Shown piece after piece: positions 7,951 through 16,846 of a stretch of 64,000 nt of DNA. The stretch is from Catellatospora sp. TT07R-123. GTDB lineage: Bacteria; Actinomycetota; Actinomycetes; Mycobacteriales; Micromonosporaceae. The notes beneath the pieces were generated by a model that was given only the letters and a program-made list of their open reading frames with translations, made no database searches and was not told the origin of the DNA. Both the position numbers and the translations under genes were made by a program. The number at the start of each line of letters is the position of its first letter. The stretch's first letter is position 1. The DNA is taken from NCBI RefSeq assembly GCF_018327705.1, contig NZ_BNEM01000001.1, positions 3,534,001 through 3,598,000 of the forward strand, read 5' to 3'.

Positions 7951-8427
7951 TCAGCTGCGGCCTTTGGCCCGGCGGCCGAGCTCCCGGCTGATCTCGCGGT
8001 TGGCGTCCCGCTTGGCGATGTCCTGGCGCTTGTCGTATTCCTTCTTACCGCGCGCCAGCCCCAGCTCGACCTTGGCCCAGCCGTCCTTGAAGTACATGGA
8101 CAGCGGCACCAGGGTCAGGCCGCCCTCGCGCGTCTTGGTGATCAGACGCACGATCTCCTTGTGGTTGAGCAGCAGCTTGCGGGTGCGCCGGGGGGCGTGG
8201 TTGGTCCAGGTGCCCATCACGTACTCGGGGATGTGCAGCTGGTGCAGGTACAGCTCGTTGTCGCGCTCCTGGCCGAACGCGTCGACCAGCGAGGCACGGC
8301 CCAGCCGCAGCGACTTCACCTCGGTGCCCATCAGCTGGATGCCCGCCTCGACGGTCTCGAGGATGGTGTAGTCGTGGTACGCCTTGCGGTTGGACGCGAT
8401 CACTTTGCGCCCCTGCTCCCGCGGCAT
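7951..8427 (-). CDS. smpB: SsrA-binding protein SmpB
   Basis: This 158-residue RNA-binding protein delivers alanyl-tmRNA to stalled ribosomes in trans-translation. It matches SmpB throughout: [19 protein letters not shown], then GTEVKSLR, then [11 protein letters not shown] and the C-terminal [14 protein letters not shown] tail, which enters the mRNA channel. The ATG start has a GAGAGGGGG ribosome binding site. It lies in the conserved prfB-ftsE-ftsX-smpB-ssrA neighbourhood. A 13-base duplication (CACTCAGCTGCGG twice) spans the stop codon without disturbing the core. Confidence 0.97.
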   Translation of the reverse strand: MPREQGRKVIASNRKAYHDYTILETVEAGIQLMGTEVKSLRLGRASLVDAFGQERDNELYLHQLHIPEYVMGTWTNHAPRRTRKLLLNHKEIVRLITKTREGGLTLVPLSMYFKDGWAKVELGLARGKKEYDKRQDIAKRDANREISRELGRRAKGRS

Positions 8428-8539
8428 GACCGCCCCCTCTCACCGACATCGGGCAACCCGCCAACAATACCGATCACCCAAAGCACCCGCACCGGGATAT
8501 GCCCGGCCACCGGCGGCTTCCGTCCGCCCGGCCAGCAGC

Positions 8540-9799
8540 TCAGCAGAGGCAGCCGGGGAGCCAGCCCAGGGGTTGGATGGGGTCGCCGTCGCGGCGTACC
8601 TCGAAGTGCAGGTGGGTGCCGGTGGAGGCGCCGGTGGTGCCGACCCGGCCGATGAGCTGGCCGCCGCGCACCTTCTGCCCGACCGACACCAGGATCTTGG
8701 ACTGGTGGCCGTAGCAGGTGGAGATCACGTGCCCGTCCTTGCGGCCGTGGGTGATGCAGGTGTAGTTGCCGTAGCCGCCGTTCCAGCCCGCCGTGGCCAC
8801 CGTGCCGCCCGCCGCCGCGTAGATCGGCTGGCCGCCGTCGGCGGCGATGTCGACCCCGGCGTGCAGCTGCCACGTGCGGTAGTACGGATCGAACCGCATG
8901 CCGAAGTCGCTGGACTTCCAGCCCCGCGTCGGCATGAGCAGCTTGGCCCCGGCGTGCAGCACCGGCACGAACTGGCCGTACTGCTCCTGCCAGGCGCGCA
9001 GCTGGGCGGCGATCTCCTCGCTCTGCTGCTTGACCTCGTCGTAGCGGCGCTGCACGTCGGCCTTCTCCGCCTCGGCGGCCGCGACCGCCTTCTCCCGGCG
9101 CTTCGACAGGTCCCGCAGGTCGCGCTCGGCCTGCTCGGCCTCGGCACGGGCGTCCTGCGCCTCCTTCAGCGCGGCCCGCGCGACCTGGTTGGCCTCCTCC
9201 GCCGTACGCCGCCGCAGTTCGGCCTCGTTGGTGACCTGCTTGGCGTCGCGCCGGGCGACCATGTAGCCGTCGATCGCCTCCTTGCGCATCTGGCCGAGCT
9301 GGCGGATCAGGTCCCCGCGGATCAGGAACTCCTGCGGCCGGGTCGCCGCCAGCAGCAGGTTGAACTCGGCCACGTCGGCCCCGTGCATGGTCGCGACGGC
9401 GAACCGCGCCATCCGGTCGCGCCCGGCCGCCACCCCCTGCACCGCCGCCTGGTACCGCTGGTCGGTGGCCTGCCAGGCCGCGGTGGCGGCGTCGGCCTTG
9501 CGCTGCGCGGTGGCGGCCCTGGTATCGGCGACGACGACGGCCCCCTTGGCCGTGACGATGCGCTCCTGCGCGGCGGGCAGCGCGGCGTTGGTCTCGGCGA
9601 GCTGCCGCGCGGCGGTGCGCGCCTGCTCGGAGACCGACTCCAGCAGCGCGCTGGTCTTGGCCAGCTCCCTGTCGGCGCGCTTCATGTCGTCGCTCGGGTC
9701 GTCGGGCGCGGCCGTGGCCGGCAGCCCGGTCAGGACCACCGCGACGGCGCACAGCAGCACCGGTACGAGTCGACGCCAGCCCACGGCACCCTCCCGCAT
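8540..9799 (-). CDS. secreted M23-family peptidase with long coiled coil (EnvC-like)
   Basis: This 419-residue exported protein has a signal peptide (residues 1-31, ending ATAAP), two long Ala/Glu/Arg-rich coiled-coil stretches (about 35-130 and 165-275) and a C-terminal LytM/M23 domain. The zinc and catalytic residues are present: H313 and D317 in QLHAGVD, H365 in CYGH, and H396 and H398 in GTHLHFEV. It should cleave cell-wall peptide cross-links or activate an amidase. The coiled coil plus M23 layout and position next to ftsEX suggest control by FtsEX during division, as for EnvC in proteobacteria. That link is inference; mycobacterial FtsEX uses an NlpC/P60 enzyme instead. The ftsEX terminator separates the units. 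Confidence 0.88.
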   Translation of the reverse strand: MREGAVGWRRLVPVLLCAVAVVLTGLPATAAPDDPSDDMKRADRELAKTSALLESVSEQARTAARQLAETNAALPAAQERIVTAKGAVVVADTRAATAQRKADAATAAWQATDQRYQAAVQGVAAGRDRMARFAVATMHGADVAEFNLLLAATRPQEFLIRGDLIRQLGQMRKEAIDGYMVARRDAKQVTNEAELRRRTAEEANQVARAALKEAQDARAEAEQAERDLRDLSKRREKAVAAAEAEKADVQRRYDEVKQQSEEIAAQLRAWQEQYGQFVPVLHAGAKLLMPTRGWKSSDFGMRFDPYYRTWQLHAGVDIAADGGQPIYAAAGGTVATAGWNGGYGNYTCITHGRKDGHVISTCYGHQSKILVSVGQKVRGGQLIGRVGTTGASTGTHLHFEVRRDGDPIQPLGWLPGCLC

Positions 9800-9875
9800 C
9801 TCGACTGGGATTCACCCTACTGCGTCGATACGGGGCAATTCGCCACAAAAACGCACCATGAACGTACGGAGCGAC

Positions 9876-9920
9876 AAAAAACCGGCCCGCCGCGGGAGAA
9901 GACTCCCGGGGCGGGCCGGT
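9876..9920 (-). terminator. Rho-independent terminator after ftsX
   Basis: ACCGGCCCGCC (9881-9891) pairs with GGCGGGCCGGT (9910-9920), and the stem continues inward as CGGGAG/CTCCCG around an AAGA loop. On the minus strand it is followed by six T residues. It lies 18 bases beyond the ftsX stop. Confidence 0.9.
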
Positions 9921-9938
9921 CTGCGGTGCGGTCCGCGA

Positions 9939-10814
9939 CTAGACGCGGATGTAGAAGCGCAGGGTGACCCAGGCGGTGACGGCGCTGACGACCGACCCGA
10001 TACCGGCCAGGATCGGCAGCATCATGTTGACGTTGCCCCAGCTCACGGGCAGCAGCAGGTCCGTCAGTGCGGCCAGCTTGTGGTCGATGAGCACGACCTT
10101 GCCGACCACCAGCATCACGTAGGCCAGGAGCGAGCCGAGCACGGCGGCGAACACGGCCTCCAGCACGAACGGCGCCTGGATGAACCAGTTCGACGCGCCG
10201 ACCAGCTTCATGACGGCCACCTCGCGGCGCTTGCTGTACGCGGCGACCTGGATGGTGTTGGCCACCAGCAGCAGCGCGGCGATGCCCATCGCACCGGCGA
10301 CGACCAGCGACATGGTCTGGATCGAGCCGAGGATGTCGAAGATCTTCTGGAGCAGCTTCTGCTGGTCCACCACGTTGTCGACGCCTTCGAGGCCGCCGTA
10401 GGTGGTGTTGATCTTATCGAACTGCTGCGGGTCCTTCAGGCTGACGCGGAACGAGGCGGGCAGCTCCGTCGGACCGATCGCGGCGACCAGGTCGGGGGTG
10501 TCACGGAACTGCTGCTTGAAGTTCTCGTACGCCATCTCCTGGGTCTCGTAGATGACGCTCTTGACCAGGGGGTCGCTGTCGAGCTGGGTCTTGATCGCCG
10601 AGACCTTGTCCTCGGCGACGCCCTTGTCGAGGTAGATGGACACCTCGACCTGCTCGTAGTAGTGCCCCTTCATCTCGTCGACCTGCATGTACATGAGCAG
10701 GCTGGCGCCGAGCATGGTCAGCGACACGATCATGGTGATGATCATGGCGACCGTCATCGTGACGTTGCGCCACAGCCCGACCAGCACCTCGGCGAGGACA
10801 TACTTCGCACGCAT
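9939..10814 (-). CDS. ftsX: cell division ABC-like transmembrane protein FtsX
   Basis: This 291-residue partner of FtsE transmits ATP-driven signals across the membrane to wall hydrolases at the septum. It has the actinobacterial FtsX layout: the N-terminal MRAKYVLAEVLVGLWRNVTMT, helix 1 (about 20-42), an extracellular domain of about 125 residues containing VEVSIYLDKGV, and three C-terminal helices with the KRREVAVMKLVGASNWFI loop. The ATG start has a GGAGG ribosome binding site. It is co-directional with ftsE, with a 77-base gap. Confidence 0.97.
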   Translation of the reverse strand: MRAKYVLAEVLVGLWRNVTMTVAMIITMIVSLTMLGASLLMYMQVDEMKGHYYEQVEVSIYLDKGVAEDKVSAIKTQLDSDPLVKSVIYETQEMAYENFKQQFRDTPDLVAAIGPTELPASFRVSLKDPQQFDKINTTYGGLEGVDNVVDQQKLLQKIFDILGSIQTMSLVVAGAMGIAALLLVANTIQVAAYSKRREVAVMKLVGASNWFIQAPFVLEAVFAAVLGSLLAYVMLVVGKVVLIDHKLAALTDLLLPVSWGNVNMMLPILAGIGSVVSAVTAWVTLRFYIRV

Positions 10815-10891
10815 CGGGGGGATTCCTCCGGTATATACGGTCAGATCGTCAGGACAGGCAGCGGGCGGGCCGGGGGACGGCCCGCGGCCGA

Positions 10892-11572
10892 TCAGCCGTA
10901 GACGCCTCGGGCCTGGTCTCGAACGATCCGGCCGCCTTCGATCTCGATGACGCGGCGGCGCATCTGGTTCACGATGTTGGAGTCATGGGTGACCATGACG
11001 ACGGTGGTGCCGGTCCGGTTGATCCGGTCGAGCAACCGCATGATCTCGATGGACGTGTCCGGGTCGAGGTTACCGGTGGGCTCGTCGGCGAGCAGGATCA
11101 GCGGGCGGTTCACGAACGCCCGCGCGACCGCGACACGCTGCTGCTCGCCACCGGAGAGCTCGTGCGGGTAGCGGTGCTCCTTGCCGCCCAGGCCGACCAG
11201 TTCCAGCACCTCGGGCACGACCCGGCGCGCGACCGCCTTGGACTTGCCGATGACCTCCAGGGCGAACGCGACGTTCTCGTACGCCGTCTTGTTCGGCAGG
11301 AGGCGGAAGTCCTGGAACACACAGCCGATGGAGCGCCGGAAGCTGGGGATCTTCCAGGAGCGCATCGAGCTGATCTCTTTGCCGTTCACGAAGACCTTGC
11401 CCTTGTTGGGCTTGATCTCGTGCAGCATGAGTTTGACGATGCTTGATTTGCCGGAGCCGGACGGACCGATGAAGAAGACGAAGTCTCCCTTCTCGATCGA
11501 GACCGACACGTCGTCCAGTGATGGCCGGGACGCCTTCGGGTAGGTCTTGGTCACGTGCTCAAGTCGAATCAC
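10892..11572 (-). CDS. ftsE: cell division ATP-binding protein FtsE
   Basis: This 226-residue ABC ATPase works with FtsX at the division septum. All motifs are intact: Walker [10 protein letters not shown] (about 36-44), Q-loop FQDFRLL, signature LSGGEQQRV, Walker [13 protein letters not shown] and the switch histidine in MVTHDS. The start is GTG. It lies between prfB (upstream, same strand, 241-base gap) and ftsX. The gap with prfB probably holds the ftsEX promoter, as a hairpin follows prfB. Confidence 0.97.
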   Translation of the reverse strand: MIRLEHVTKTYPKASRPSLDDVSVSIEKGDFVFFIGPSGSGKSSIVKLMLHEIKPNKGKVFVNGKEISSMRSWKIPSFRRSIGCVFQDFRLLPNKTAYENVAFALEVIGKSKAVARRVVPEVLELVGLGGKEHRYPHELSGGEQQRVAVARAFVNRPLILLADEPTGNLDPDTSIEIMRLLDRINRTGTTVVMVTHDSNIVNQMRRRVIEIEGGRIVRDQARGVYG

Positions 11573-11766
11573 GGGCGAGAGTCTACGCGGTGTTGCGGCT
11601 TCGCCAAGTCCGGCGTGGCTCGCTTGACGGTATTGCCGTGAATGTTCCTGGAAAATTCCGTGATCGACTCGTGATCAACGCTTACGGTGCGTAGTCGAAC
11701 GACCCGTCTAGCCGATGGTGCGCACTAGTACGGGGTGTCGCCCGGACGGCGTACCCGCGACACGGC

Positions 11767-11797
11767 GAAGGCTGCCGTCGGATCGACGACAGCCTTC
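11767..11797 (-). terminator. hairpin after prfB
   Basis: GAAGGCTGCCGTCG and CGACGACAGCCTTC form a 14-bp stem with one weak pair and a short loop, 16 bases beyond the prfB stop. There is no T-run. Confidence 0.6.
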
Positions 11798-11813
11798 ACG
11801 GCGCTGGAACGGA

Positions 11814-12926
11814 TCAGGCGGTTTCGAGCTGGCGCTGCTTGCGCCAGCGGATGCCCGCCTCGACGAAGCTGTCGATCTCGCCGTCGAAGACGGCCGTCGG
11901 GTTGCCCGTCTCGAACTCGGTGCGCAGGTCCTTGACCATCTGGTACGGGTGCAGCACGTACGACCGCATCTGGTCGCCCCACGAGCCGGCCGCGTCGGTC
12001 TTCAGCCCGTCCAGCTTCGCCTGCTCCTCCTGGCGCTTGCGCTCCAGCAGCCGCGCCTGGAGGACCCGCAGCGCCGACGCCTTGTTCTGGAGCTGCGACT
12101 TCTCGTTCTGGCAGGTCACCACGATGCCGGTGGGGATGTGCGTGATGCGCACGGCCGAGTCGGTGGTGTTGACGCTCTGGCCGCCGGGGCCGCTGGAGCG
12201 GTACACGTCCACGCGGATCTCGTTCTCGGCGATGTCGACGTGGTCGGACTGCTCCACGACGGGCAGCACCTCGACCCCGGCGAAGCTGGTCTGGCGCCGC
12301 CCCTGGTTGTCGAACGGGCTGATGCGCACCAGCCGGTGCGTGCCCGACTCCACCGACAGCGTGCCGTACGCGTACGGCGCCTTGACCGCGAAGGTCGCCG
12401 ACTTCAGGCCCGCCTCCTCCGCGTACGAGGTGTCGTAGACCTCGGTCGGGAAGCCGTGGCGCTCGGCCCAGCGCAGGTACATGCGCAGCAGCATCTCGGC
12501 GAAGTCGGCCGCGTCCACGCCGCCCGCGCCGGCCCGGATCGCCACCAGCGCCTCGCGGGAGTCGTACTCCCCGGACAGCAGGGTGCGGACCTCCAGCTCC
12601 TCGACCGCCTTGGCCAGCGAGGCCAGTTCCGTGCCGACCTCGGCCAGCGAGCCGGCGTCGCTCTCGGCCTGCGCCAGCTCCAGCAGCACCCCGGCGTCGT
12701 CGATCCGGCCGCGCAGCCGCTCCAGCCGCCCGATCTCGCCGTTGACGTACGACAGCCGCGACGTGACCTCCTGCGCCTTGACCTGGTCGTCCCACAGATC
12801 GGGCGCCGAGGCGGCCTCCTCCAGCTGGTCCTTGTCCCGGCGCAGCCGGTTGATGTCGAGCACGGACTCGATGTTGCGCATGGTCGCGTCGAGGGACTTG
12901 AGCTGATCGGCGTAGTCGGCAGTCAC
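11814..12926 (-). CDS. prfB: peptide chain release factor 2
   Basis: This 370-residue factor recognises UGA and UAA stop codons and triggers peptide release. The SPF tripeptide (residues 203-205) that reads the stop codon and the catalytic GGQ loop (248-250, in [10 protein letters not shown]) are intact. The coding frame is continuous, so the programmed frameshift that autoregulates prfB in many bacteria is absent. The GTG start overlaps the stop codon of the TnpB gene by four bases and has no ribosome binding site. A TAGTCT element seven bases upstream of GTG could act as a -10 box for a leaderless transcript. Confidence 0.97.
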   Translation of the reverse strand: MTADYADQLKSLDATMRNIESVLDINRLRRDKDQLEEAASAPDLWDDQVKAQEVTSRLSYVNGEIGRLERLRGRIDDAGVLLELAQAESDAGSLAEVGTELASLAKAVEELEVRTLLSGEYDSREALVAIRAGAGGVDAADFAEMLLRMYLRWAERHGFPTEVYDTSYAEEAGLKSATFAVKAPYAYGTLSVESGTHRLVRISPFDNQGRRQTSFAGVEVLPVVEQSDHVDIAENEIRVDVYRSSGPGGQSVNTTDSAVRITHIPTGIVVTCQNEKSQLQNKASALRVLQARLLERKRQEEQAKLDGLKTDAAGSWGDQMRSYVLHPYQMVKDLRTEFETGNPTAVFDGEIDSFVEAGIRWRKQRQLETA

Positions 12927-14185
12927 AGCACAAGACTAGTAGGGACCGCCACCGTTGACTTCCTCCCCCGCCCTTGGGCGGAGACTCCCTTGGTCACCCT
13001 CGGGGTTTCCTGCTTCGCTGCCGACCGCCCCGCACGGGAGGAGTCCCGTTGAGGTCTTACACCGGCTCCACAGGCCGACACCGCCAGCCCGGCGGCCAGG
13101 ATGTTCTTCGCGGCGTTAACGTCACGATCATGGGTCGTGCCGCAACGGCACGTCCAAATCCGCACCTCGAGTGGCATCCGGTCGGCGAGGACACCGCATG
13201 CCGAGCACAGCTTCGAACTAGGGAACCAGCGGTCGACCACAATGAGGTTCCGTCCGTACCACACCGCCTTGCACTCCAGCATCATGCGCAACTGCCGCCA
13301 GGCCACGTCCGAGATCGCTCGCGCCAGGCTGTGATTCTTGACCATGTTGCGCACTTGCAGATCCTCGATCACGAGCGTTTGATTTTCGCGCACGAGTCGA
13401 GTGGTTAGTTGGTGCAGGTGGTCGCGGCGCCGGTCGCTGATGCGGGCGTACGCCCGGGCGACCCTGACCCGAGCCTTGGCCCGATTAGCGCCCTCACCCG
13501 GGGCCTTTCGGGCGAGTTTTCGTTGTGCGCGAGCGAGCCGCTTGCGGTCGCGTTGCTCATGCCTAGGGTTGGTGATCTTCTCACCGGTCGACAGGACGAG
13601 GAGGTGCTCGATCCCGGCGTCGATGCCCACCGCCCGATCGATGACAGGCAGCGGCCGGACCGTGGGGTCGTCGCACAGCAGCGACACCCACCAGCGCCCC
13701 GCCGGGTCCTGGCTGATCGTCACCGTCGACGGCCGTACGCCTTCAGGTATGGGACGTGACCAGACGATGTTCAGCGGCTCGGACATCTTTGCCAGCGTCA
13801 GCCGTCCGTCACGATAGCGAAACGCACTGGCCGTGTACTCAGCGCTGCGGCGGGACCTGCGCTTGGACTTGAACCGCGGGTAGCGGGCGCGCTTGGCGAA
13901 GAAATTGTCGAACGCGGTCTGCAGGTGCCGCAGTGTCTGCTGCAGCGGCACCGCCGACACCTCGTTGAGGTAAGCCATCTCCTCGGTGGCTTTCCAGGCG
14001 GTCAGCATCGCCGAAGTCGCACCGTACCCGACCTGCTCGCGACGATCGGCCCAGGCCTCGGACCGGGCCGCCAGGGCCAGGTTGTAAACCTTGCGCACGC
14101 ATCCGAACGTGCGCGACAGCAGCGCCGCCTGCGCATCCGTTGGATAGAAGCGGTACCGAAACGCTCGCTTCACCCGTGCGGTCAC
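12923..14185 (-). CDS. tnpB: TnpB RNA-guided endonuclease (IS605 OrfB family)
   Basis: This 420-residue protein is a full-length TnpB. The N-terminal part ([14 protein letters not shown]) precedes a RuvC nuclease domain with catalytic D189 (AVGIDAGI), E274 (LVIEDL) and D355 ([10 protein letters not shown]), and a zinc ribbon with C327, C330, C346 and C348. All catalytic residues are present, so it may be active in RNA-guided DNA cleavage, which in this family favours element retention. The start is GTG. The reading frame has no stop before the right end of the element: the last ten or so codons run through host DNA, and the TGA lies inside the prfB start region. Confidence 0.92.
   Translation of the reverse strand: MTARVKRAFRYRFYPTDAQAALLSRTFGCVRKVYNLALAARSEAWADRREQVGYGATSAMLTAWKATEEMAYLNEVSAVPLQQTLRHLQTAFDNFFAKRARYPRFKSKRRSRRSAEYTASAFRYRDGRLTLAKMSEPLNIVWSRPIPEGVRPSTVTISQDPAGRWWVSLLCDDPTVRPLPVIDRAVGIDAGIEHLLVLSTGEKITNPRHEQRDRKRLARAQRKLARKAPGEGANRAKARVRVARAYARISDRRRDHLHQLTTRLVRENQTLVIEDLQVRNMVKNHSLARAISDVAWRQLRMMLECKAVWYGRNLIVVDRWFPSSKLCSACGVLADRMPLEVRIWTCRCGTTHDRDVNAAKNILAAGLAVSACGAGVRPQRDSSRAGRSAAKQETPRVTKGVSAQGRGRKSTVAVPTSLVL
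12938..13070 (-). ncRNA. candidate omega RNA (reRNA) of the TnpB element
   Basis: TnpB nucleases use an RNA made from the 3' end of their own transcript. Here the right end reads, on the minus strand, a CCGCCC-AA-GGGCGG hairpin (12968-12981) followed by GGGAGGAAGTCAAC ending at 12954, an ending that resembles other actinobacterial TnpB elements. The guide would be the next 16 or so bases (12953-12938), GGTGGCGGTCCCTACT, which are host DNA just before prfB. The 5' limit is a guess. Confidence 0.45.
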
Positions 14186-14196
14186 GGCCGCAAGCT
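12954..14196 (-). mobile_element. IS200/IS605-group element carrying only tnpB
   Basis: The element holds a single tnpB gene and no tnpA transposase. The right end is placed at the GTCAAC (12954-12959) that closes the putative omega RNA. The left end is placed after a TTGAT (14201-14197 on the minus strand) because TTGAT is the target motif of ISDra2-type elements. The left boundary is tentative, since it leaves only 11 bases before the tnpB start. Without tnpA the element needs help from elsewhere to move. Confidence 0.5.
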
Positions 14197-14295
14197 ATCA
14201 ACACCCTCCGACACTCCATACCCGCCCGCAGATGCCGCCGCGCCACGCGCCTGGGACCGCGCTTGACAACCCGGCAGGCAACCAAGATAGTAAAG

Positions 14296-14306
14296 TTGGT
14301 TGCCAA
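14296..14306. promoter_or_regulatory. short inverted repeat upstream of ROK regulator
   Basis: TTGG-TTG-CCAA lies in an unusually AT-rich stretch (14288-14325) about 60 bases before the ROK start. ROK repressors bind AT-rich inverted repeats, so this may be an autoregulatory site. Support is weak. Confidence 0.25.
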
Positions 14307-14366
14307 TTGCGAACGTTCTTTCAACGAGCGATGAACTCGACGATCAATGAACCCAGGGGGCGGGTT

Positions 14367-15560
14367 GTGTCACGGCTGGCTGGATCATCCAAGCTGCTGC
14401 GCGCCATGAACGAGAGTGCCACGCTGGCGCTGCTGCTCGACCGCGGCACCCTCACCCGGGGTGAATTGCGGGAACTGACCGGTCTGTCCAAGCCGACCAC
14501 CTCCGACGTGCTGCGCACGCTGACCGAGGCCGGGCTCGCGCTGGTCGTCGGGCACACCAGCGGTGGCCCGGGGCCCAACGCCGAGGTGTACGCGATCAAC
14601 CCCGGCGCCGCCGTCGTCGCGGCCGTCTCGGTGCGCGACACCACCGAGACCGCCCACGCGCCGTACGACGCGGCGCTGTGCGACCTGACCGGGGCGGTGC
14701 TGGCCCAGGCCGAGTACCCGCAGGAGCGGTTCGCGGCGGCCGCCGACGACCCGGTGGCCACCGTCCGGCTGATCCTGGCCGACCTGTGCGCCGCCGCCGG
14801 GCTGGCCCCCGACCGGCTCACCCACCTCCAGCTGGGCGTGCCGGGGTCGTACCACCCGGGCACCGACACCATCCGGCACATCGACCTGACCGGCTGGCAG
14901 CGGCCGGGCCTGGTCGGCGACCTCGCCGCCGCGCTCGAACTGACCGTGGCCGCCGAGAACGACGTCAACCTGGCCGCCATCGCCGAGCGCCACCGCGGCG
15001 CGGGCAAGGGCACCGACAGCTTCGTGCTGCTGTGGTTCGGGGCGGGCCTGGGCTGCGCCATCGACCTCGGGCCGTCGCTGCTGCGCGGCGCGACTGGCGG
15101 CGCGGGCGAGATCGGCTACGTCCCGGTCGGCCTGGGCGGCCAGCCCCGCGACATGCAGGAGCTGGTCGGCGGCCCGACCGTGCTCGCGCTGGCGGCGACG
15201 TACGGCCTGGCCGGGCCGACCGCCGAGGACGCCGTCGCCGCCGCCGTGGCCGACGCCGGGCCCGAGTCCGCGCGGTTCCTGCGCGACCTGGCCGACCGGA
15301 TCGCGGTGGCGCTGGCCGCCGTGGCCGCCCTGCTCGACCCGCCGCTGGTGGTGCTCGCCGGCGAGGTGGCCCAGGCCGGCGGCGACGCGCTGCGCGAGCT
15401 GGTGGTGGAGGCGTTCCACCGCGACACCCCGCTGCGCACCCCGGTGGCGGTGACCGCGCTGCCCGACGACGCGGTGCTGCTGGGCGCCATGGACGCCGGG
15501 CTGCGCGCGGTGCGCGAAGCCCTCATCGACTCGCTGCGCTACGCGCTGACCCCGGCCTGA
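14367..15560 (+). CDS. ROK-family transcriptional regulator
   Basis: This regulator of about 397 residues joins an N-terminal winged helix-turn-helix (TRGELRELTGLSKPTTSDVLRT) to a ROK sugar-kinase-like domain that binds sugars. Recognisable ROK segments are AENDVNLAAIAERHRGAG, WFGAGLGCAIDLG and GGAGEIGYVPVG. The cysteine-rich zinc motif of NagC/Mlc is missing. The GTG at 14367 is chosen because AGGGGG stands seven bases upstream; an ATG at 14331 is possible. It precedes a GH4 glycosidase and a sugar kinase on the same strand (27-base gap) and probably represses them until its sugar is present. Confidence 0.87.
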   Translation: MSRLAGSSKLLRAMNESATLALLLDRGTLTRGELRELTGLSKPTTSDVLRTLTEAGLALVVGHTSGGPGPNAEVYAINPGAAVVAAVSVRDTTETAHAPYDAALCDLTGAVLAQAEYPQERFAAAADDPVATVRLILADLCAAAGLAPDRLTHLQLGVPGSYHPGTDTIRHIDLTGWQRPGLVGDLAAALELTVAAENDVNLAAIAERHRGAGKGTDSFVLLWFGAGLGCAIDLGPSLLRGATGGAGEIGYVPVGLGGQPRDMQELVGGPTVLALAATYGLAGPTAEDAVAAAVADAGPESARFLRDLADRIAVALAAVAALLDPPLVVLAGEVAQAGGDALRELVVEAFHRDTPLRTPVAVTALPDDAVLLGAMDAGLRAVREALIDSLRYALTPA

Positions 15561-15586
15561 CCGCACCACACCCTCACGGAGACCAC

Positions 15587-16846
15587 ATGAAGATCGCAGT
15601 CGTGGGTGGAGGCTCCACCTACACCCCCGAGCTGGTCGACGGGTTCGCCCGGCTCGCCGGCAGTCTGAACGTCACCGAACTGGCACTGGTCGACCCGGCC
15701 GCCGACCGGCTCGACGTGATCGGGCCGTACGCCCGGCGGCTGATGGCCCACCACGGCCACCCCGGCACGCTGACCTGGACCACCGATCTGGACGCCGGCC
15801 TGTCCGGCGCCGACGTCGTGGTCGTGCAGCTGCGCATCGGCGGCCAGGCCGCCCGGATCAGCGACGAGACGTTCCCGCTGGACTGCGGCTGCGTCGGGCA
15901 GGAGACCACCGGCGCGGGCGGCCTGGCCAAGGCGCTGCGCACGGTGCCGGTCGTGCTCGACGTGGCCGAGCGCGCGGCCCGGCTGGCCAACCCGGGCGCC
16001 TGGATCGTGGACTTCACCAACCCGGTCGGCATCGTCACCCGGGCGCTGCTCGACGCCGGGCACAAGGCGATCGGCCTGTGCAACGTCGCGATCGGCTTCC
16101 AGCGGCGCTTCGCGGCGCTGCTGGGCGTCGACCCGGGCCAGGTCACCCTGGACCACGTCGGCCTCAACCACCTGACCTGGGAGCGCGCCGCGTACGTCAA
16201 CGGCGTCGACCGGCTGCCCGAGCTGCTGACCGGGCACCTGGCCGCGCTGGCGGACCAGGTCCAGCTGCCGGCCGACCTGCTGACCCGCCTGGGCAGCGTC
16301 CCGTCGTACTACCTGCGCTACTTCTACGCCCACGACCTGGTGGTCCGCGAGGAGCGCGGGGCGCCGACCCGGGGCGAGAAGGTGGCCGCGATCGAGTCGC
16401 AGCTGCTCACCATGTACGCCGACCCGGCCCTTTCCACCAAGCCCGACCTGCTGTCGCAGCGCGGCGGGGCGTTCTACTCCGAGGCGGCGGTGGGCCTGAT
16501 CACCTCGCTGGTCAGCGGCGACGGCGCCGTGCACGCGGTCAACCTGCGCAACAACGGCCACCTGCCCTTCCTGCCGGACGAGGCCGTGATCGAGGTGAGT
16601 GCCCGGGTCGACGGCGACGGCGCGACGGCCCTGGCCGCCCCGCCGGTCTCCCCGCTGATGTCGGGCCTGATCTCCGGCGTCGCGGCGTACGAGGAGCTGG
16701 CGGTGCGCGCGGCGGTGCACGGCGGCCGCGACCGGGTCTACGACGCGCTGCTGGCCCACCCGCTGGTCGGCCAGTACGAGCAGGCCGAGGCGCTCACCGG
16801 CAAGCTGCTGGCCGCCAACTCCGCACACCTGGCGTGGGCCCGATGA
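15587..16846 (+). CDS. family 4 glycoside hydrolase (6-phospho-beta-glucosidase type)
   Basis: This 419-residue cytosolic enzyme hydrolyses glycosides by the NAD- and divalent-metal-dependent oxidation-elimination route of family GH4. Visible marks are the NAD-binding VVGGGSTYTPELVDG at the N-terminus, GQETTGAGG (about 104-112), DFTNPVG (about 142-148), metal ligand C165 in GLCNVAIGF and H195 in GLNHLTW. The sequence pattern is closest to 6-phospho-beta-glucosidases. It overlaps the next gene by four bases, suggesting that one pathway phosphorylates and cleaves the same imported sugar. The exact sugar cannot be read from sequence. Confidence 0.9.
   Translation: MKIAVVGGGSTYTPELVDGFARLAGSLNVTELALVDPAADRLDVIGPYARRLMAHHGHPGTLTWTTDLDAGLSGADVVVVQLRIGGQAARISDETFPLDCGCVGQETTGAGGLAKALRTVPVVLDVAERAARLANPGAWIVDFTNPVGIVTRALLDAGHKAIGLCNVAIGFQRRFAALLGVDPGQVTLDHVGLNHLTWERAAYVNGVDRLPELLTGHLAALADQVQLPADLLTRLGSVPSYYLRYFYAHDLVVREERGAPTRGEKVAAIESQLLTMYADPALSTKPDLLSQRGGAFYSEAAVGLITSLVSGDGAVHAVNLRNNGHLPFLPDEAVIEVSARVDGDGATALAAPPVSPLMSGLISGVAAYEELAVRAAVHGGRDRVYDALLAHPLVGQYEQAEALTGKLLAANSAHLAWAR

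Noticed and set aside
7934-7962. Tandem repeat CACTCAGCTGCGG at the smpB stop as a functional site
   Set aside because: It looks like a simple 13-base slippage duplication; nothing suggests a function.
12850-12926. Programmed frameshift in prfB
   Set aside because: The frame is continuous from GTG to stop, with no in-frame TGA near codon 26.
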